From a virus, in IMG/VR virus record IMGVR_UViG_3300035158_000483, positions 1 to 52,585 of that record: DNA of 52,585 bases; one strand, given 5' to 3'. This document shows, piece by piece, positions 1 to 10,600 of the stretch. Both the position numbers and the translations under genes were made by a program. The notes beneath the pieces were generated by a model, which saw only the letters and a list, made by a program, of their open reading frames with translations, was not told the origin of the DNA and made no database searches. Within the stretch, counting starts at the first letter, position 1, and each line of letters opens with the position of its first letter.

Positions 1-2566
1 CAGCGTACCACTGCGGTGTTGTGCTAGAGGAGTTGTAGCCAGCAATGCGCCCGATCCCGCCATCATTCCAGATACGGGTGCCGGTGAAGTCCGTACCCAC
101 AGTGCCCGTACCCTGCCTCAACTCCCCACTGGTCCCGATCGTCAAGACACCAGCGATGTAAGATTCCAGCCCGAAGCGGATGATCTGTGTGTTGGTACTG
201 TCATAGAGCTGGATACCTGTCGCAGAACTGTAAGTCAACCTTGCGCCGGCGCTCTCCCCAACCCACAGGGTGTCACCATAGAACGCGGTCTGCGTGCCTG
301 AACTGTCGTAGATCCCCAGGCCGGTTGAGGTTAACTGGACTATCGGTTCTCCTGCTCTCCCAAGCGTGATGTCGTTGGCATACTCCGCGTACATATCGCC
401 GCTTGGATCGTAGAACCTGACGTATGAAGGGTCGTGAAGGCTGTAGGCGCCACCGGCCGTATTGCCCAAGTAGATCTGATCTTCCCAGAACGTTAGATAC
501 GGAGTAGTGTCGTTCAGCAACGACAACGATATCCCGTTAACCATCAGGTGCTCGGCATCTTCTGGCCCTACTCGGAAGCTGCCAGAGGTTAGCTTGGCAG
601 CAGGCCCCTCGAAGGTAAAGTTGGTTCCATCAAACTTTGCGTATTCGTCTGCTCCATCTCCCGCGTAGAACCTGCCCGTTGAGTCTCCGCTATTGTACTC
701 AAGCTGAACGCCAGCACTGCCGTAAGCGTTGCTCTCGATAGCAATGCGCTCGTTGTCTGCGTCTAGCCAGATGTTGGACTGGTAAAGTGCCGTGGCCGAG
801 ATGTTCCAGCCGCCGATCTCCCCTGACTCTGCTGTGACCTTCCCGCTAATCTCAAGGCCATCGTCGGGGTCCCAAGTCAGGTATTCTCCGCCCGAGTAGT
901 CACCGAGGCCAATACCGTAGGTGAGCGTGCTGTACGGCCCCCAACCATTCAGGTCGCCCAACCGGACAACCTCTGTGTTAGCATCCCAGGTCGCGCCCTG
1001 CGTGACAACGGACATACGAGGCCCTGCTGTCTGCGCGTCGAACTCGATGCGGCCATCACCAGAGGTCCCCAGGATGACGTAAGCGTGACCTTCCGGCCAG
1101 TCATCCGCACCAGTGCCATCCAAGTCGCGTATTACGTTGTACTCGGTCCCCGCAACCTGACTGTCAACCTTGATATACTCTGTGTTGCCGTTGCCTCTCA
1201 GCAGTACGATGGCGTAGCGTGTCATCGCCTGCCCGAAGTCAATGGTTGTGTCCGCAGCACCGACATCTGAGGGCAGGGTGCCCGATCCGTGCGGCACCAT
1301 CCAGTAACCGCCTGTCACCTGGACGCTGTTCTCGACCCACCGCAAGGTATCTACCTCCGAGACCCACAGCTGGCGGTAGAGGTAGCTGGATGTGCCCAGG
1401 TCGTAAGCATTGTTGGTCTTGGGCCTCACCAGGACGGTTCTGAGCGTGCCCTCCACGTAGAGCTTGTCCAGGGTCAGCTCCCCTGATGCGTTAGATCGGA
1501 GCAACACATTGGGCGTTGTTGCGGCGTCCGAGGTCATCTCGATGTTACCGTAGTGGACGTTGACTGGCTGGCTCTGCGTCCAGTCAATGTGTTCCTGGGG
1601 GACGAAGTTGGTCGTCTCGTTGTGATCCACGTCGCTGTGTTGCAAGGAGATTGTACGGCTCGCCGTGATGTCTCCCCCACCACTGAGGATGCCACCAGAT
1701 AAGATTAAGACTCCGCTGTGGGCTATATGCCTGTCTGCATCGTAATTCAGCGTCTGGTTGTGATCTACATCGCTGTGCGCCAGGGAGATCGCCCTGCTGG
1801 CCGTGATATCACCCCCTCCTGAGAGGATACCACCAGCCGAGATGGACACGCCGGAATGAGCAATGTGCTCGTCCCCCACGTAGTTCAGGAGTGAGTTGTG
1901 ATCCACGCCCCCAGGAATGACGACCGCTGTGATTTCCGGGCCGGAATCAGTGTAGGTGAAGTCAATCGAGCCAGAATCCACCAGGATGGTGCCCACAGCA
2001 TCCTGAGCCTCCTCGTCCGAGTAGGTTGATCCAGTCAGGCCAAGCTCTGCGTAGGTGTAGCTGTACTGCGTGATGGCTGCCTTGGCGATGTTCTCGTCGG
2101 CCACCGGATGCGTCTGAGGTAAGGCCCAATCCCTGTGCTCTGCGGCCACGAATCCGAGCAGATTGTCGTGGTTGATCTCGTCTGTGCCACCGCTTTCGTG
2201 GTATGAGGCGTGTGCCTTGGGCGCGTGCAGATCCGATCCGGAGAGACCAGCGTGCCAGGGGGCTGCGTCCGTGTGGAAGCTCATTGTGTGCGGCGTCATC
2301 CCGCCCCCAGCACCCGCACCGCCCGTCACTGACACGCGCCGCGGGCCTGAGCCAGAGACCGTGGAGTAGGCGTACAACCGCCCATCCTGCTCACGTAGAA
2401 TGACCGAGTGACCAGATCGCATTTGCTGCACGCCACCTACAACCGGTAGGCCGCGTAGCAGTTTGGGGCTGCCGCCCACCTGCACGTCAACGGTGTCACC
2501 GTGGACGTTGATGACGGTAGCTGTGCGAAGAGTCCGGTCAACACGCGGGTTTATCTCTTGTCTCAT
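1..2566 (-). CDS. Tail fibre / receptor-binding protein, 3' end cut by window edge
   Basis: The frame is open from an ATG at 2566 to base 1 with no stop, so at least 855 residues are present and the C-terminus lies outside. The ATG overlaps the stop of the upstream gene (ATGA). The N-terminal part (VHGDTVDVQVGG, then a Gly-rich stretch) looks like an attachment domain. It is followed by two 46-residue repeats of the DHN...NY...HI type common in phage fibres, then Gly/Ser/Thr/Asn-rich beta-structure. Last gene of the tail module, after the tape measure and baseplate genes, which is the usual place for the host-recognition protein. No catalytic motif, chaperone domain or transmembrane segment is visible. 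Function is inferred from repeat type and position. Confidence 0.75.
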   Translation of the reverse strand, partial: MRQEINPRVDRTLRTATVINVHGDTVDVQVGGSPKLLRGLPVVGGVQQMRSGHSVILREQDGRLYAYSTVSGSGPRRVSVTGGAGAGGGMTPHTMSFHTDAAPWHAGLSGSDLHAPKAHASYHESGGTDEINHDNLLGFVAAEHRDWALPQTHPVADENIAKAAITQYSYTYAELGLTGSTYSDEEAQDAVGTILVDSGSIDFTYTDSGPEITAVVIPGGVDHNSLLNYVGDEHIAHSGVSISAGGILSGGGDITASRAISLAHSDVDHNQTLNYDADRHIAHSGVLILSGGILSGGGDITASRTISLQHSDVDHNETTNFVPQEHIDWTQSQPVNVHYGNIEMTSDAATTPNVLLRSNASGELTLDKLYVEGTLRTVLVRPKTNNAYDLGTSSYLYRQLWVSEVDTLRWVENSVQVTGGYWMVPHGSGTLPSDVGAADTTIDFGQAMTRYAIVLLRGNGNTEYIKVDSQVAGTEYNVIRDLDGTGADDWPEGHAYVILGTSGDGRIEFDAQTAGPRMSVVTQGATWDANTEVVRLGDLNGWGPYSTLTYGIGLGDYSGGEYLTWDPDDGLEISGKVTAESGEIGGWNISATALYQSNIWLDADNERIAIESNAYGSAGVQLEYNSGDSTGRFYAGDGADEYAKFDGTNFTFEGPAAKLTSGSFRVGPEDAEHLMVNGISLSLLNDTTPYLTFWEDQIYLGNTAGGAYSLHDPSYVRFYDPSGDMYAEYANDITLGRAGEPIVQLTSTGLGIYDSSGTQTAFYGDTLWVGESAGARLTYSSATGIQLYDSTNTQIIRFGLESYIAGVLTIGTSGELRQGTGTVGTDFTGTRIWNDGGIGRIAGYNSSSTTPQWYA
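1624..1899 (-). repeat. Two tandem 138-bp (46-residue) repeats in the tail fibre gene
   Basis: Matching segments begin at 1624 and 1762, and a third start lies at 1900: an exact 138-bp period. Each unit encodes a DHN...LNY...HIAHSGV...GGILSGGGDITASR...LxHSDV block. The copies have diverged at the DNA level but keep the period exactly, as in fibre shaft repeats. Confidence 0.8.
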
Positions 2567-5415
2567 ACGAACTCCCTCAGATCCGCCTTGGCCACCAGTT
2601 CGGCTCTCTTGAAGCTCATCTGTACGGAATGCACGATGTAGTTACTGTAGACCTCCGGGCCGCCGTCGTGAGGCGTGTAGCGCATCTCAAGCGCATCCTC
2701 CGGCTCCCAGTGCAGTTGAGCAGCCGACGTCGGCTGCCGTGATCCAGCCTGCGACACAGCATCACGCACCATCCTCTGAGCCTCTTTGTAGGCTTCCTCT
2801 TCTTCCAGGCTCGGACAGTGGTAGGCCACAAAGTTGAGGCCGTACCGCTGCGCAGCCTCGTGGTCGATGTAGTCGCAGATCTCGGCGCCGATGATCCGGA
2901 TGTGCGTCGGTATGCGGTCCGTCTGTGTAATCCCATCCTCGTAGATGGACAGGTGCGTGCCGCCGGCGGGGAACTCAGCATCGCCGGCGCGGTGATCCGT
3001 GAACGTGCCAAGCCAGTGCTCCCATCCACTCAACTCCTCCTCGTCGTACTTGAGGGAAGCGTAACCGAAGCGGAGCACTGGCATCGCCTCGCGGTTGCCG
3101 CCCCCATCGGTCACGTACCGGACTGTACTGATGAACTTGATCCTCCTGTCCTCAATCGCGCGTTTCAGGCCGGCCAGGGCGCTGTTTCGGGAGTCTAAGA
3201 TCGTACTGTCCTTGAGCGCCCATAGCTGTGGCTGCGTGACGCGAATGTTGTCGGGGTCGTGGTCGCCGGTGCGAATGCACACGTAGCCGGCCTTGAGCAG
3301 CGCATCCTCCCATCCGTCTGTGTCGTAGCCGTAGACCGGGCCGCAGGCCAAGGTCTGCGCCTGGGCACCGTTGATGTAGGCGGTCACAAAGCGTTCGTGA
3401 GCAACAACGCGCACCGTCTTGCCGAGCATTGATTCGTCCAGCACGGCTTCATCTACCTTGACCCAACCAGAGGTGTCCTGACTCGTCTGCCAGAGCTGCA
3501 CCTTGGGTGTACCGGATACGTTGATGTAGTTGAATGCCAGTGCGGAGACCCCGGATAGTGATGTCCAGTCGCTGACTGACTTGGAACTGACTCGGAAGAT
3601 CACCTGGAATGTGTCATCATCGCCCCACTGGTCCAGCTCCTGGTGTAGCTCGAACGTCAGGTAGAAGTTTTTGACGTACAGGTCCTCGCCATCCACCGTG
3701 GGTATCCAGACGGTATCCCACTCGTTAAACGTGAACTCAGGGACGGTATAGTCCACGGACAGGGCTGTGTCGAAGTCGAGCACGCCGGCCTTGGCCGCGA
3801 TGTCCTTGAGCACCCATTCGAGCGTCTTGTCGTGCTCGTCGTCATAGGCCCACACGCCCTTGAGGACGATCTGATCGTTGTTGTGCTGCCGGACGGTCGT
3901 GCCGCGAGGATGGTCTTCCCCCTTGTCGCTCATTCCGCTACCGCGACTAGACACTTTGAACCCAGGTATCAGGAAGAAGTAGGATGCTCCCACATTGCCA
4001 CCGGACGAGGGCGTCAACGCATCCCAGTCCTCTTCTTTGCAATGACCGATTGTGATCTTGTCTACCCCGCCATCTACTGTCCAGGCAGTAATCTCTTCGG
4101 TAACTCCCAATCCGCCGCCGTCCATCACGCACAAGAGCCAACCGTACCCATCACCATCATTGCTCCAGTTAGAACCAGCAGTCTCTCGGGCAGATTCAGT
4201 CTGGCTTTTGAGGACCTGTCCGGAGACACGCTCTGTCATCATTGAGTAGTGCGAACGCCAATCGCTTTGGGTGACCTGCTCAAGCTCCATCTCCTCCTCA
4301 CCCATATGCAAGGGGGCACCGCCTTCCTCGAACCATTCGTAAGTGTCCTTGTTGGAAAAGCCGGAAGCCTCACCGTGATCGTCCGGCTCCGAGTCGTAGC
4401 TGTCCCAAGGCCCTTCGGTTTCGTCCGGCCACTGCCCCAGGTCCCGCGCTAGATGCCTCTCAGCAGCTCGGACGTGCATCACCTTGGTTTCCGGGACGGA
4501 AATGTTGCAGATGATCCCCACCTTGCCCCGATCGAAGCTCCAACCGCTGTACGCTTCGTCACCGTGGCGCACCATCTTGTGGGGTTGTCCCCACATATGC
4601 TCCAGTCTCGCCAGCTCTGTTCGCGTGGGCGAACCTGAGCTTGCGAAGTGGAACACGGTGGCAATCAACTGGCGACCGCGACGCTTCAGCTTCACCTCGA
4701 ACAGCTCGCCGTGCTTGAGGTTTGAGGTGTCAGACAAAGCCACAGACGCCAGCTCATACCACTTGTTGTTGTCGGCCTTCCCGTATCCGCTGGCGTTCCA
4801 GTCCTCGGCGCCGCGATAGAGCAGGTACAGCTTGCCAGTCACCGCGTCCACCCAGGCCGCGATGACGTTGTACTGGTCGAAGCCACAGCCGACGACGCCG
4901 AAGCCGTGCCCCAGGCGCTGAGGGCCGTGTGTGGGGGAGAGATCGTAGCCCATCCCGAACATCGCCCCACCAGCATCGTTCTCCGGCATAAACCGCGCCT
5001 TGACCGCGAAGTCCTTAGCGTCGAAGGGCTGTGTGGCGAAGGCAATCAGCGGCTTGTTGTAGGTCGCGAAAATCTGCCGGTTGTCCTCTAGCTCCTCTAT
5101 CTCGGTCTGGTCGATCTGCGCGGTCTCACCGTCCTCGCCCTCTACGGTGATCTGCCCCGCACTGACTGAGTACAGCTTGTCCACGAGGCCCAGGTTGTCA
5201 TCGTAGTGCTTGATCTGCGACAGCCACTGCCAGTCCTGGGAGCTGGCCCAGTCCCTGAGCATCCTCCAGATGATGTCCCTGCTCTTGAAGGAGAACTCGC
5301 GTGCTCCTGGTGCGTAGCGTGTGGGGATGGAGTCTATGGCCTCTACGGAGATGATGTCCATCTGCCCGTTGTATCCAGCCTTGCGCCAGAGCCATAGGCC
5401 GGGGAAGATCGCCAT
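2563..5415 (-). CDS. Large tail/baseplate (tail tip) protein
   Basis: 950 residues from the ATG at 5415, in a run of tail genes between tape measure and fibre. No signal peptide or membrane segment; rich in Asp, Trp and Tyr with alternating beta-type sequence, including a region around residues 170-330 that reads like a lectin/laminin-G fold (inference). The ATG has only GGAG two bases upstream, too close for a good ribosome site. The frame is open a further 23 codons upstream, to the TAA of the previous gene, and those codons read like protein (GYLGRYLDADGD). The true N-terminus is therefore uncertain: start at 5415, at the internal ATG 5361, or stop-codon readthrough from the upstream gene. 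Its TGA overlaps the fibre ATG. Confidence 0.7.
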   Translation of the reverse strand: MAIFPGLWLWRKAGYNGQMDIISVEAIDSIPTRYAPGAREFSFKSRDIIWRMLRDWASSQDWQWLSQIKHYDDNLGLVDKLYSVSAGQITVEGEDGETAQIDQTEIEELEDNRQIFATYNKPLIAFATQPFDAKDFAVKARFMPENDAGGAMFGMGYDLSPTHGPQRLGHGFGVVGCGFDQYNVIAAWVDAVTGKLYLLYRGAEDWNASGYGKADNNKWYELASVALSDTSNLKHGELFEVKLKRRGRQLIATVFHFASSGSPTRTELARLEHMWGQPHKMVRHGDEAYSGWSFDRGKVGIICNISVPETKVMHVRAAERHLARDLGQWPDETEGPWDSYDSEPDDHGEASGFSNKDTYEWFEEGGAPLHMGEEEMELEQVTQSDWRSHYSMMTERVSGQVLKSQTESARETAGSNWSNDGDGYGWLLCVMDGGGLGVTEEITAWTVDGGVDKITIGHCKEEDWDALTPSSGGNVGASYFFLIPGFKVSSRGSGMSDKGEDHPRGTTVRQHNNDQIVLKGVWAYDDEHDKTLEWVLKDIAAKAGVLDFDTALSVDYTVPEFTFNEWDTVWIPTVDGEDLYVKNFYLTFELHQELDQWGDDDTFQVIFRVSSKSVSDWTSLSGVSALAFNYINVSGTPKVQLWQTSQDTSGWVKVDEAVLDESMLGKTVRVVAHERFVTAYINGAQAQTLACGPVYGYDTDGWEDALLKAGYVCIRTGDHDPDNIRVTQPQLWALKDSTILDSRNSALAGLKRAIEDRRIKFISTVRYVTDGGGNREAMPVLRFGYASLKYDEEELSGWEHWLGTFTDHRAGDAEFPAGGTHLSIYEDGITQTDRIPTHIRIIGAEICDYIDHEAAQRYGLNFVAYHCPSLEEEEAYKEAQRMVRDAVSQAGSRQPTSAAQLHWEPEDALEMRYTPHDGGPEVYSNYIVHSVQMSFKRAELVAKADLREFV

Positions 5416-5487
5416 ATCTCCATCGGCGTCCAGGTAACGGCCCAGGTAGCCCGTGCTCTCAGTGACTGGGTAGTGCTTGCCGTGTTA
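5416..5487 (-). other. Single in-frame TAA between two tail genes (readthrough candidate)
   Basis: The upstream gene (stop 5485-5487) and the downstream gene (start 5415) share one reading frame. Between them are the TAA and 23 sense codons with no ATG, GTG or TTG and no convincing ribosome site. The spacer encodes plausible protein. This could be readthrough, a recent nonsense mutation or a sequencing error, or simple reinitiation. Confidence 0.5.
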
Positions 5488-7227
5488 TGCGGCCACCTTG
5501 GTTGTACCGCTGTTCTCGCTGCTCGCCGGCGAGAGGTTCCACGTCCACGATAGCAGGTCTAGGTCCGGCTTGATCTCCCTGATGATGTCGTCGTAGTGCC
5601 CGTCACCGATGAACCGGTAGCCGCCCATCAGCCAGGTGCGATGACCCCGCATCACCGTGCTCCCGCCAGGGTAGTAGCAATACTCGCCGTAGACGATGAT
5701 CTTGGAGCGTTGCGAGTCCGAGCAGAGGTATGAGTAGCGGTCCAGGCTCCAATGCACGCCATCCTTGGACCGCAGCGCCACGTCGTGGGCCTGAGCGTAA
5801 GCACCGGTCGTCCCCCCTCGGGAGATGCGCCCTGTGGCCCACATCACGTCCTCACCGGAGATGTCGGGGATGAAGCTCAGGTTGGAGATGCGAATGTAGT
5901 TGTGATCGTCCACGATGTCCAAGGGGACGATGGGCTTCGGGTCCGACCACACGCCGTCCTTATAGTTGATAATCAGGGGGAGACCGTTGGTGCGCGAGTT
6001 GACGACAATCACGTCGTGGTCACCCATCGTCTCGGCGTCGAACCACTGCAGGGCCGAGGCGTTGTAGTCCTCGTCCACCGGTATCTCGTGGGGACAGGGC
6101 TCGACTACGCGAGCCGCGTGGTTGATCCGGATGGTGATCGTGTCCACCTCTGCGACGCCATTGGTGATCTCGGCCAGGACCTGCAGGCGCACTCCGAAGA
6201 AGGAGCTGTTGACGATCTCAGGCGTGAAGGTGCCCTGCCACGTCCCATCACCTACAGGATCATCGAAGGTCAACGTCGTCTCCGTGTCCCATACGGCCCC
6301 ACCACTGGCCCCTGTGCCGATCTGGCCACCAACCCCGATGAAGTGTAGGTCTGACACGGTGATGCTCTGACCGGATCCCTTGCATTCGATCTCAACGCGC
6401 AGACTGGTGATGAAGTGATCCGAAGGGATGGAGAAGCCGAAGTCGGTCACTTCCAGGTAGTCACTGGCCTGAGTGCTCATATCTGGTGTCATACTCGCTG
6501 AGGCATAAGCGTCGTCCGAGCCGTACGTGTTCCCCACGTTCGTCCAGGCCGGCGTGTCCCCACCTGGATCAACGTTGGCGGCCGCTGATGGTGTGGCCGA
6601 GCTGGATGTTTCGTTGACGTGATCGTAGGTGATCTTTTTGAGCTGCAGGTACTTGAACGGGTCGTGCTCGTGCAGAGTTAGTTGGTACAGGTTACGCCAT
6701 CCCGCCGGCGCGAAGGCCACCTTGTCATCGCCCACCCCGTAGGTGTTGCCGAAGCTCTCCCCGCCAGTCAGATTCGTGCCCACCACGTCGTGGGTATACA
6801 CGTTGCCGCCGAGACCGTAGAACATTCGGACCCCGTTGCGCCAGGGCAGCCAGACCAACCCCATCCTCTGAGGAACCGAGGGGTAGAGGCCGCTCTGCCC
6901 ATACTCCCAGGACCAGAAGTTGGAGTTGGCTCCATCGCCCGTTTCCCAGGCCGTGTCCATATAGAAGCCCTGAACAGCATGCAGGTAGTATTTGCCGTTG
7001 ACATCATCGGCCCACACACGGTAGACGTTGTATGAGTCGGATTCGATGTCGAACGGACACTGCGCCACGCCGTCTGCATCGTACAGGGCAGGGAAGCCGG
7101 GTGCCCAGGCCGCGGTCTGCCAGTCTTGATCCAGGCGTATCTGCACGTCGCGTAGGACAATCTCGCTGTCGGGCTCGCGCACCGACTTAGCTTGTTCGGT
7201 CAGGACCTCTGATCGTATGTCTTTCAT
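5485..7227 (-). CDS. Tail tip / baseplate structural protein
   Basis: 580 residues from the ATG at 7227, chosen because it overlaps the previous stop (ATGA); an upstream GTG would add only nine residues inside that gene. Many Trp, Tyr and Gly residues, and no catalytic motif. The middle (residues about 240-380) reads like a beta-sandwich, and the C-terminal third (SKDGVHWS, STVMRGHRTW) resembles beta-propeller-like blades seen in phage tip proteins. Lies between the small minor tail gene and the 950-residue tail gene in the same frame as the latter. Probably part of the distal tail; exact role unknown. Confidence 0.65.
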   Translation of the reverse strand: MKDIRSEVLTEQAKSVREPDSEIVLRDVQIRLDQDWQTAAWAPGFPALYDADGVAQCPFDIESDSYNVYRVWADDVNGKYYLHAVQGFYMDTAWETGDGANSNFWSWEYGQSGLYPSVPQRMGLVWLPWRNGVRMFYGLGGNVYTHDVVGTNLTGGESFGNTYGVGDDKVAFAPAGWRNLYQLTLHEHDPFKYLQLKKITYDHVNETSSSATPSAAANVDPGGDTPAWTNVGNTYGSDDAYASASMTPDMSTQASDYLEVTDFGFSIPSDHFITSLRVEIECKGSGQSITVSDLHFIGVGGQIGTGASGGAVWDTETTLTFDDPVGDGTWQGTFTPEIVNSSFFGVRLQVLAEITNGVAEVDTITIRINHAARVVEPCPHEIPVDEDYNASALQWFDAETMGDHDVIVVNSRTNGLPLIINYKDGVWSDPKPIVPLDIVDDHNYIRISNLSFIPDISGEDVMWATGRISRGGTTGAYAQAHDVALRSKDGVHWSLDRYSYLCSDSQRSKIIVYGEYCYYPGGSTVMRGHRTWLMGGYRFIGDGHYDDIIREIKPDLDLLSWTWNLSPASSENSGTTKVAA

Positions 7228-7631
7228 ACCGCTACGAGCTCCACTTCGGCCCAAAAGACGGCATTGGTGCCGGATAGCATCGGGGATCGGTTCTCAAACT
7301 TCAAGTCCCCAACGAATACCACGTTGTGTGTCTTGCTGTCGTCCGTCTCGGTCAGCGTGAGCACGTTGTTGGGCGGGTTTCCGAGACGGAAGATCGCCTC
7401 CAGATCGGCCTTGGTGCCATAGCTGCCGCCATCCGGATCGGTCTCGTAGACCTTCAGCAGATACTTGAAGCGGTCAAGGACCGGCGCCGATTGCACATCA
7501 ATATGGCCAGTGACCGTCACCCTCACCGTGCTCTTCTTCTCGATGATCGGTCTGTGGCCCTGAGACAGGACCCGGAAGTGCTTCGGGTCTTTGGTCGGTG
7601 CGTCTAGTGTGATGTAGCCGTTGATCGCCAT
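7224..7631 (-). CDS. Small minor tail protein
   Basis: 135 residues, directly behind the tape measure: its ATG overlaps the tape measure TAA (TAATG), and its own TGA overlaps the next ATG. The sequence is all-beta in character (TVRVTVTGHIDVQS, NVVFVGDLKFENR, AVFWAEVELVAV), compatible with the tube-like fold of distal-tail or tail-completion proteins. One copy of the 13-bp TTCCG-CGGAA palindrome lies inside the gene at 7379 in a frame that gives FRLGN rather than SVTE. Role inferred from position. Confidence 0.6.
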   Translation of the reverse strand: MAINGYITLDAPTKDPKHFRVLSQGHRPIIEKKSTVRVTVTGHIDVQSAPVLDRFKYLLKVYETDPDGGSYGTKADLEAIFRLGNPPNNVLTLTETDDSKTHNVVFVGDLKFENRSPMLSGTNAVFWAEVELVAV

Positions 7632-10600
7632 TAGTAGGGTAGCCCCCCTTCACGCGGTGGCAGACCACTTGGCGTGTTGTAGTTGTCCAGGATCGCCCCG
7701 GCCTCTTGCAGCAATTCCACGAGTCCGTCGATGATCTCGTTGTTGAAGTCGGTGGCCATCGTCGCGATAGAGCGTTGGATATTGGTGTAGCGTTCTTGGA
7801 GTTCGCGCATCGCTTCAGCGTGCGCCGCGGACAAACCAGCCTGCCGCTCTTGGAACTCCAACTGCTCCGCCTGGTGCTCGCGCTGCAGGGTCGTGATCTT
7901 CTGCTGATGCTCGTACTCCTCCTGATAGGCCGCCTTCCGCTCCTCTAGCTGCTTCATTCGCAGGGCGTGGGACTCCTGCGCCTGGGAGACACGTAGGGCG
8001 TGCGACTCCTTGGCGTGCTCCTCGCGCATATCGAACTGCTCCAGGCGCAGTTCGTGGAGTTTCTGGTTACGCTCCTTGAGCTCCTCCAGGTTCTCCTTCT
8101 TGCGCTCGAAGTCCTCTTCTTCCCACTCACGGCGTTGCTCCATTCGATCTTTCTCTTCCTGCAGATCCGTGGTCTCCCACTTGCGCCGTACGACGTCGCG
8201 CTCCCGTTGCCGCATCAGCCGCTCACGCTGGTAGCCAGTGGCCCGACGAATGTTCTCGTCGTAGTCCTCCATTCTCCAACCGAACTCGATGGCGGAGCGC
8301 CCGAATTGCTGGTGCCAGTCCTGCATCTTCCAGCCGTAGACCGTCGCGGCGCGCTCGCGCTGTCTTTCCAGATCCTCGAACTTGTCCTCCATATCCTCTT
8401 GTTGGAAGCCCCAACGGGCCATATACATTCGCCTGCTGAGGCCCGTGCTCTCCAGGGTGTGTCGCAAGCTCAGGCCAGCGCTTGCCATCGTGTGCGCCAG
8501 CGACATATTGGCTTGCTGTGCTGAGAAGTTGAAGGCTCCAGTGTAGGCCCTGCCGCTGATCGGGCTGATACCGCCCATCTGCTGCACGTAGTTGAATCGC
8601 CTGCTCACGTCTTGCAGGCCCCACAGACTGTCGGGGCCTGGAGCGGTGGGCGTACCGCCGCCCCAAAGATATCGTCTCTGAGCAGCGATACGCTCCATCT
8701 GCAGGCCGGCTTGGGCCTGGGAATAGCGCGTGTTCTCAGCCGTCATCGCATCCTGGAGGCCCCACAGCGTGTTCATCCCCCAACCGCCGACGTAGTTGCC
8801 GTTGGCTCGTGCCTGAGTCAGCCGCTGCTGCGTCGCCCGTAGGGCTGATCCCCAAGAGGAGATGCTCATACCGCCGAATCCGGGCGTCGGGGCAATCTGG
8901 CCGATCATCCCGATGGCGTTGTTGAGGGCTGTGCCGGAGACGACGGGCAAGCCGCCACTCGCAGCTGCCTCGAAGATCTCGGTACGCCCGACACCCAGGC
9001 GAGTGGCCGCACCCCACCGGCCGGCGATCTCCATACGGCGATTGACCTCAGCCATCTCCAAGCCCTTCATTTGCGAGTAGGCTTTCTGCCAGTCCGTGCC
9101 CAAGTAGCCCATCTGCCCCGCTTGCTGTGACCACCACCGAGGCCCTCGGCCAGTGATTGCGCCGGACTGGATCACGTCGCTTTCCAAGATTTCTCTTGGC
9201 GTCATCTGCCCCACAGCGCCAGGCGTCATCTCGTAATACTCACCGATCATCTCGGCTGCTCGCTCTGCTGTGACACCCTCGGGACGATAGGTCTTCGCAG
9301 CGTACTGGATAGAAGCTGCTCGTTCAGCGGCTGTCATACCTTGGAACCTGCCAGCCTTCAGACGCCTTCCCTTGTAGTACAGCCTGGTGCCTTCGGGGGT
9401 CAGACCGAGTACGTTGGGGTCCTGCATCATAGCGACACGCGGGTCATTCGGCGTCCCCCGGCCAACCTCTGTCGGTACGTCGGCCATTATCGCCCCACCG
9501 ATCCCGCCCATCCCGCCAGCCGTAGCACTCATATGCGTGAGGTTGTAGAACCACCCTCTGTCCTCTCTGGTGCCTGCGACCTGCGGTTGTCTGTAGTATT
9601 TCTCCGTGGCCACGCCGCGCTTGCCCTGAGCGAGATTGAGGGCCATCTGCTCCTGGTCGCCGCGCATACTCTTGATGTAGCTGTAGAGCCCATAGCCACC
9701 AGCGGCCAGCGCAACGGGGAGCCCAACGCCGGTGAAGGAGCCGCCGAGCATCGTGGCCAGCGTGCCAGCTACCGCCCCTGTGCCGAGGGCAGGGAGGCCA
9801 ACGCCAGCCGCCGCACCGCCTGTCTGAGTCGTTAGGAACTGTTGAATGTCACCGTAGGCGCGATAGGCAGCCCTGCCCATTGCAACCTGTCCAGCTTTCT
9901 TCTGAGCTTGCGCCTCCATCAGCCCCATTCCGATCCCGCTTACGGGAGCCGCGCTTACGGGCATCGTGGCCGCGGCCGCGCCCATCATCGTCTGTGCGCT
10001 CTCAGCCGCAACGGGGATATTGCCCATCGCGACGCCACCGGTCATTCCCCATAGCCGGCGCATCATCATCAGCCGCCAACCAGAGGTCAACTGCCCCATC
10101 ACCCTATCCACGCCCTTCATCGGCCCCTCGGCGCCGAAGAACGAGGTCTTGAACCACTCGCCAATGCCCCCGCTAGGAGCTGCCCCTTCCAGGCTACGCG
10201 CCCAGTCATCCTCGCTGGCCTGGATCATCTGCCGGTAGGCGTCCGAGCCTTTCAGCCGCATAGCCGCTGTCGCAAGGCCCACGTCGCCGGTCTCCTGCGC
10301 CTGCTCGAGGGCGCTTCCGGTCACGCTCTGGACCTCCCTGGCCAGGCGCTCTGTCCATTGCTTCTGCGCGTCGCTCAGCTCCTGGGTGTTCTTCACAGCA
10401 GGCCCGACCTGCTTGCCCCAGTCCTCCAGATGATCGGCAAGCGTGCGCATACGCTTGTTGAGAAGCTTCGTGTTGTCGACAACGCCATCCTCTGCTACGC
10501 CGACACCGGCTTCCTCGATCGCAGGTATCATCTGTGCAAGCGACGTCTGCCCGATACCGTGGACGCTGGTGACACCCTTCTTGGTAGCGAATCCAGACGC

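Noticed and set aside
1624-1899. Tandem 138-bp units considered as a CRISPR-like or satellite array
   Set aside because: The period is a multiple of three, units are diverged but open in frame and encode fibre repeats.
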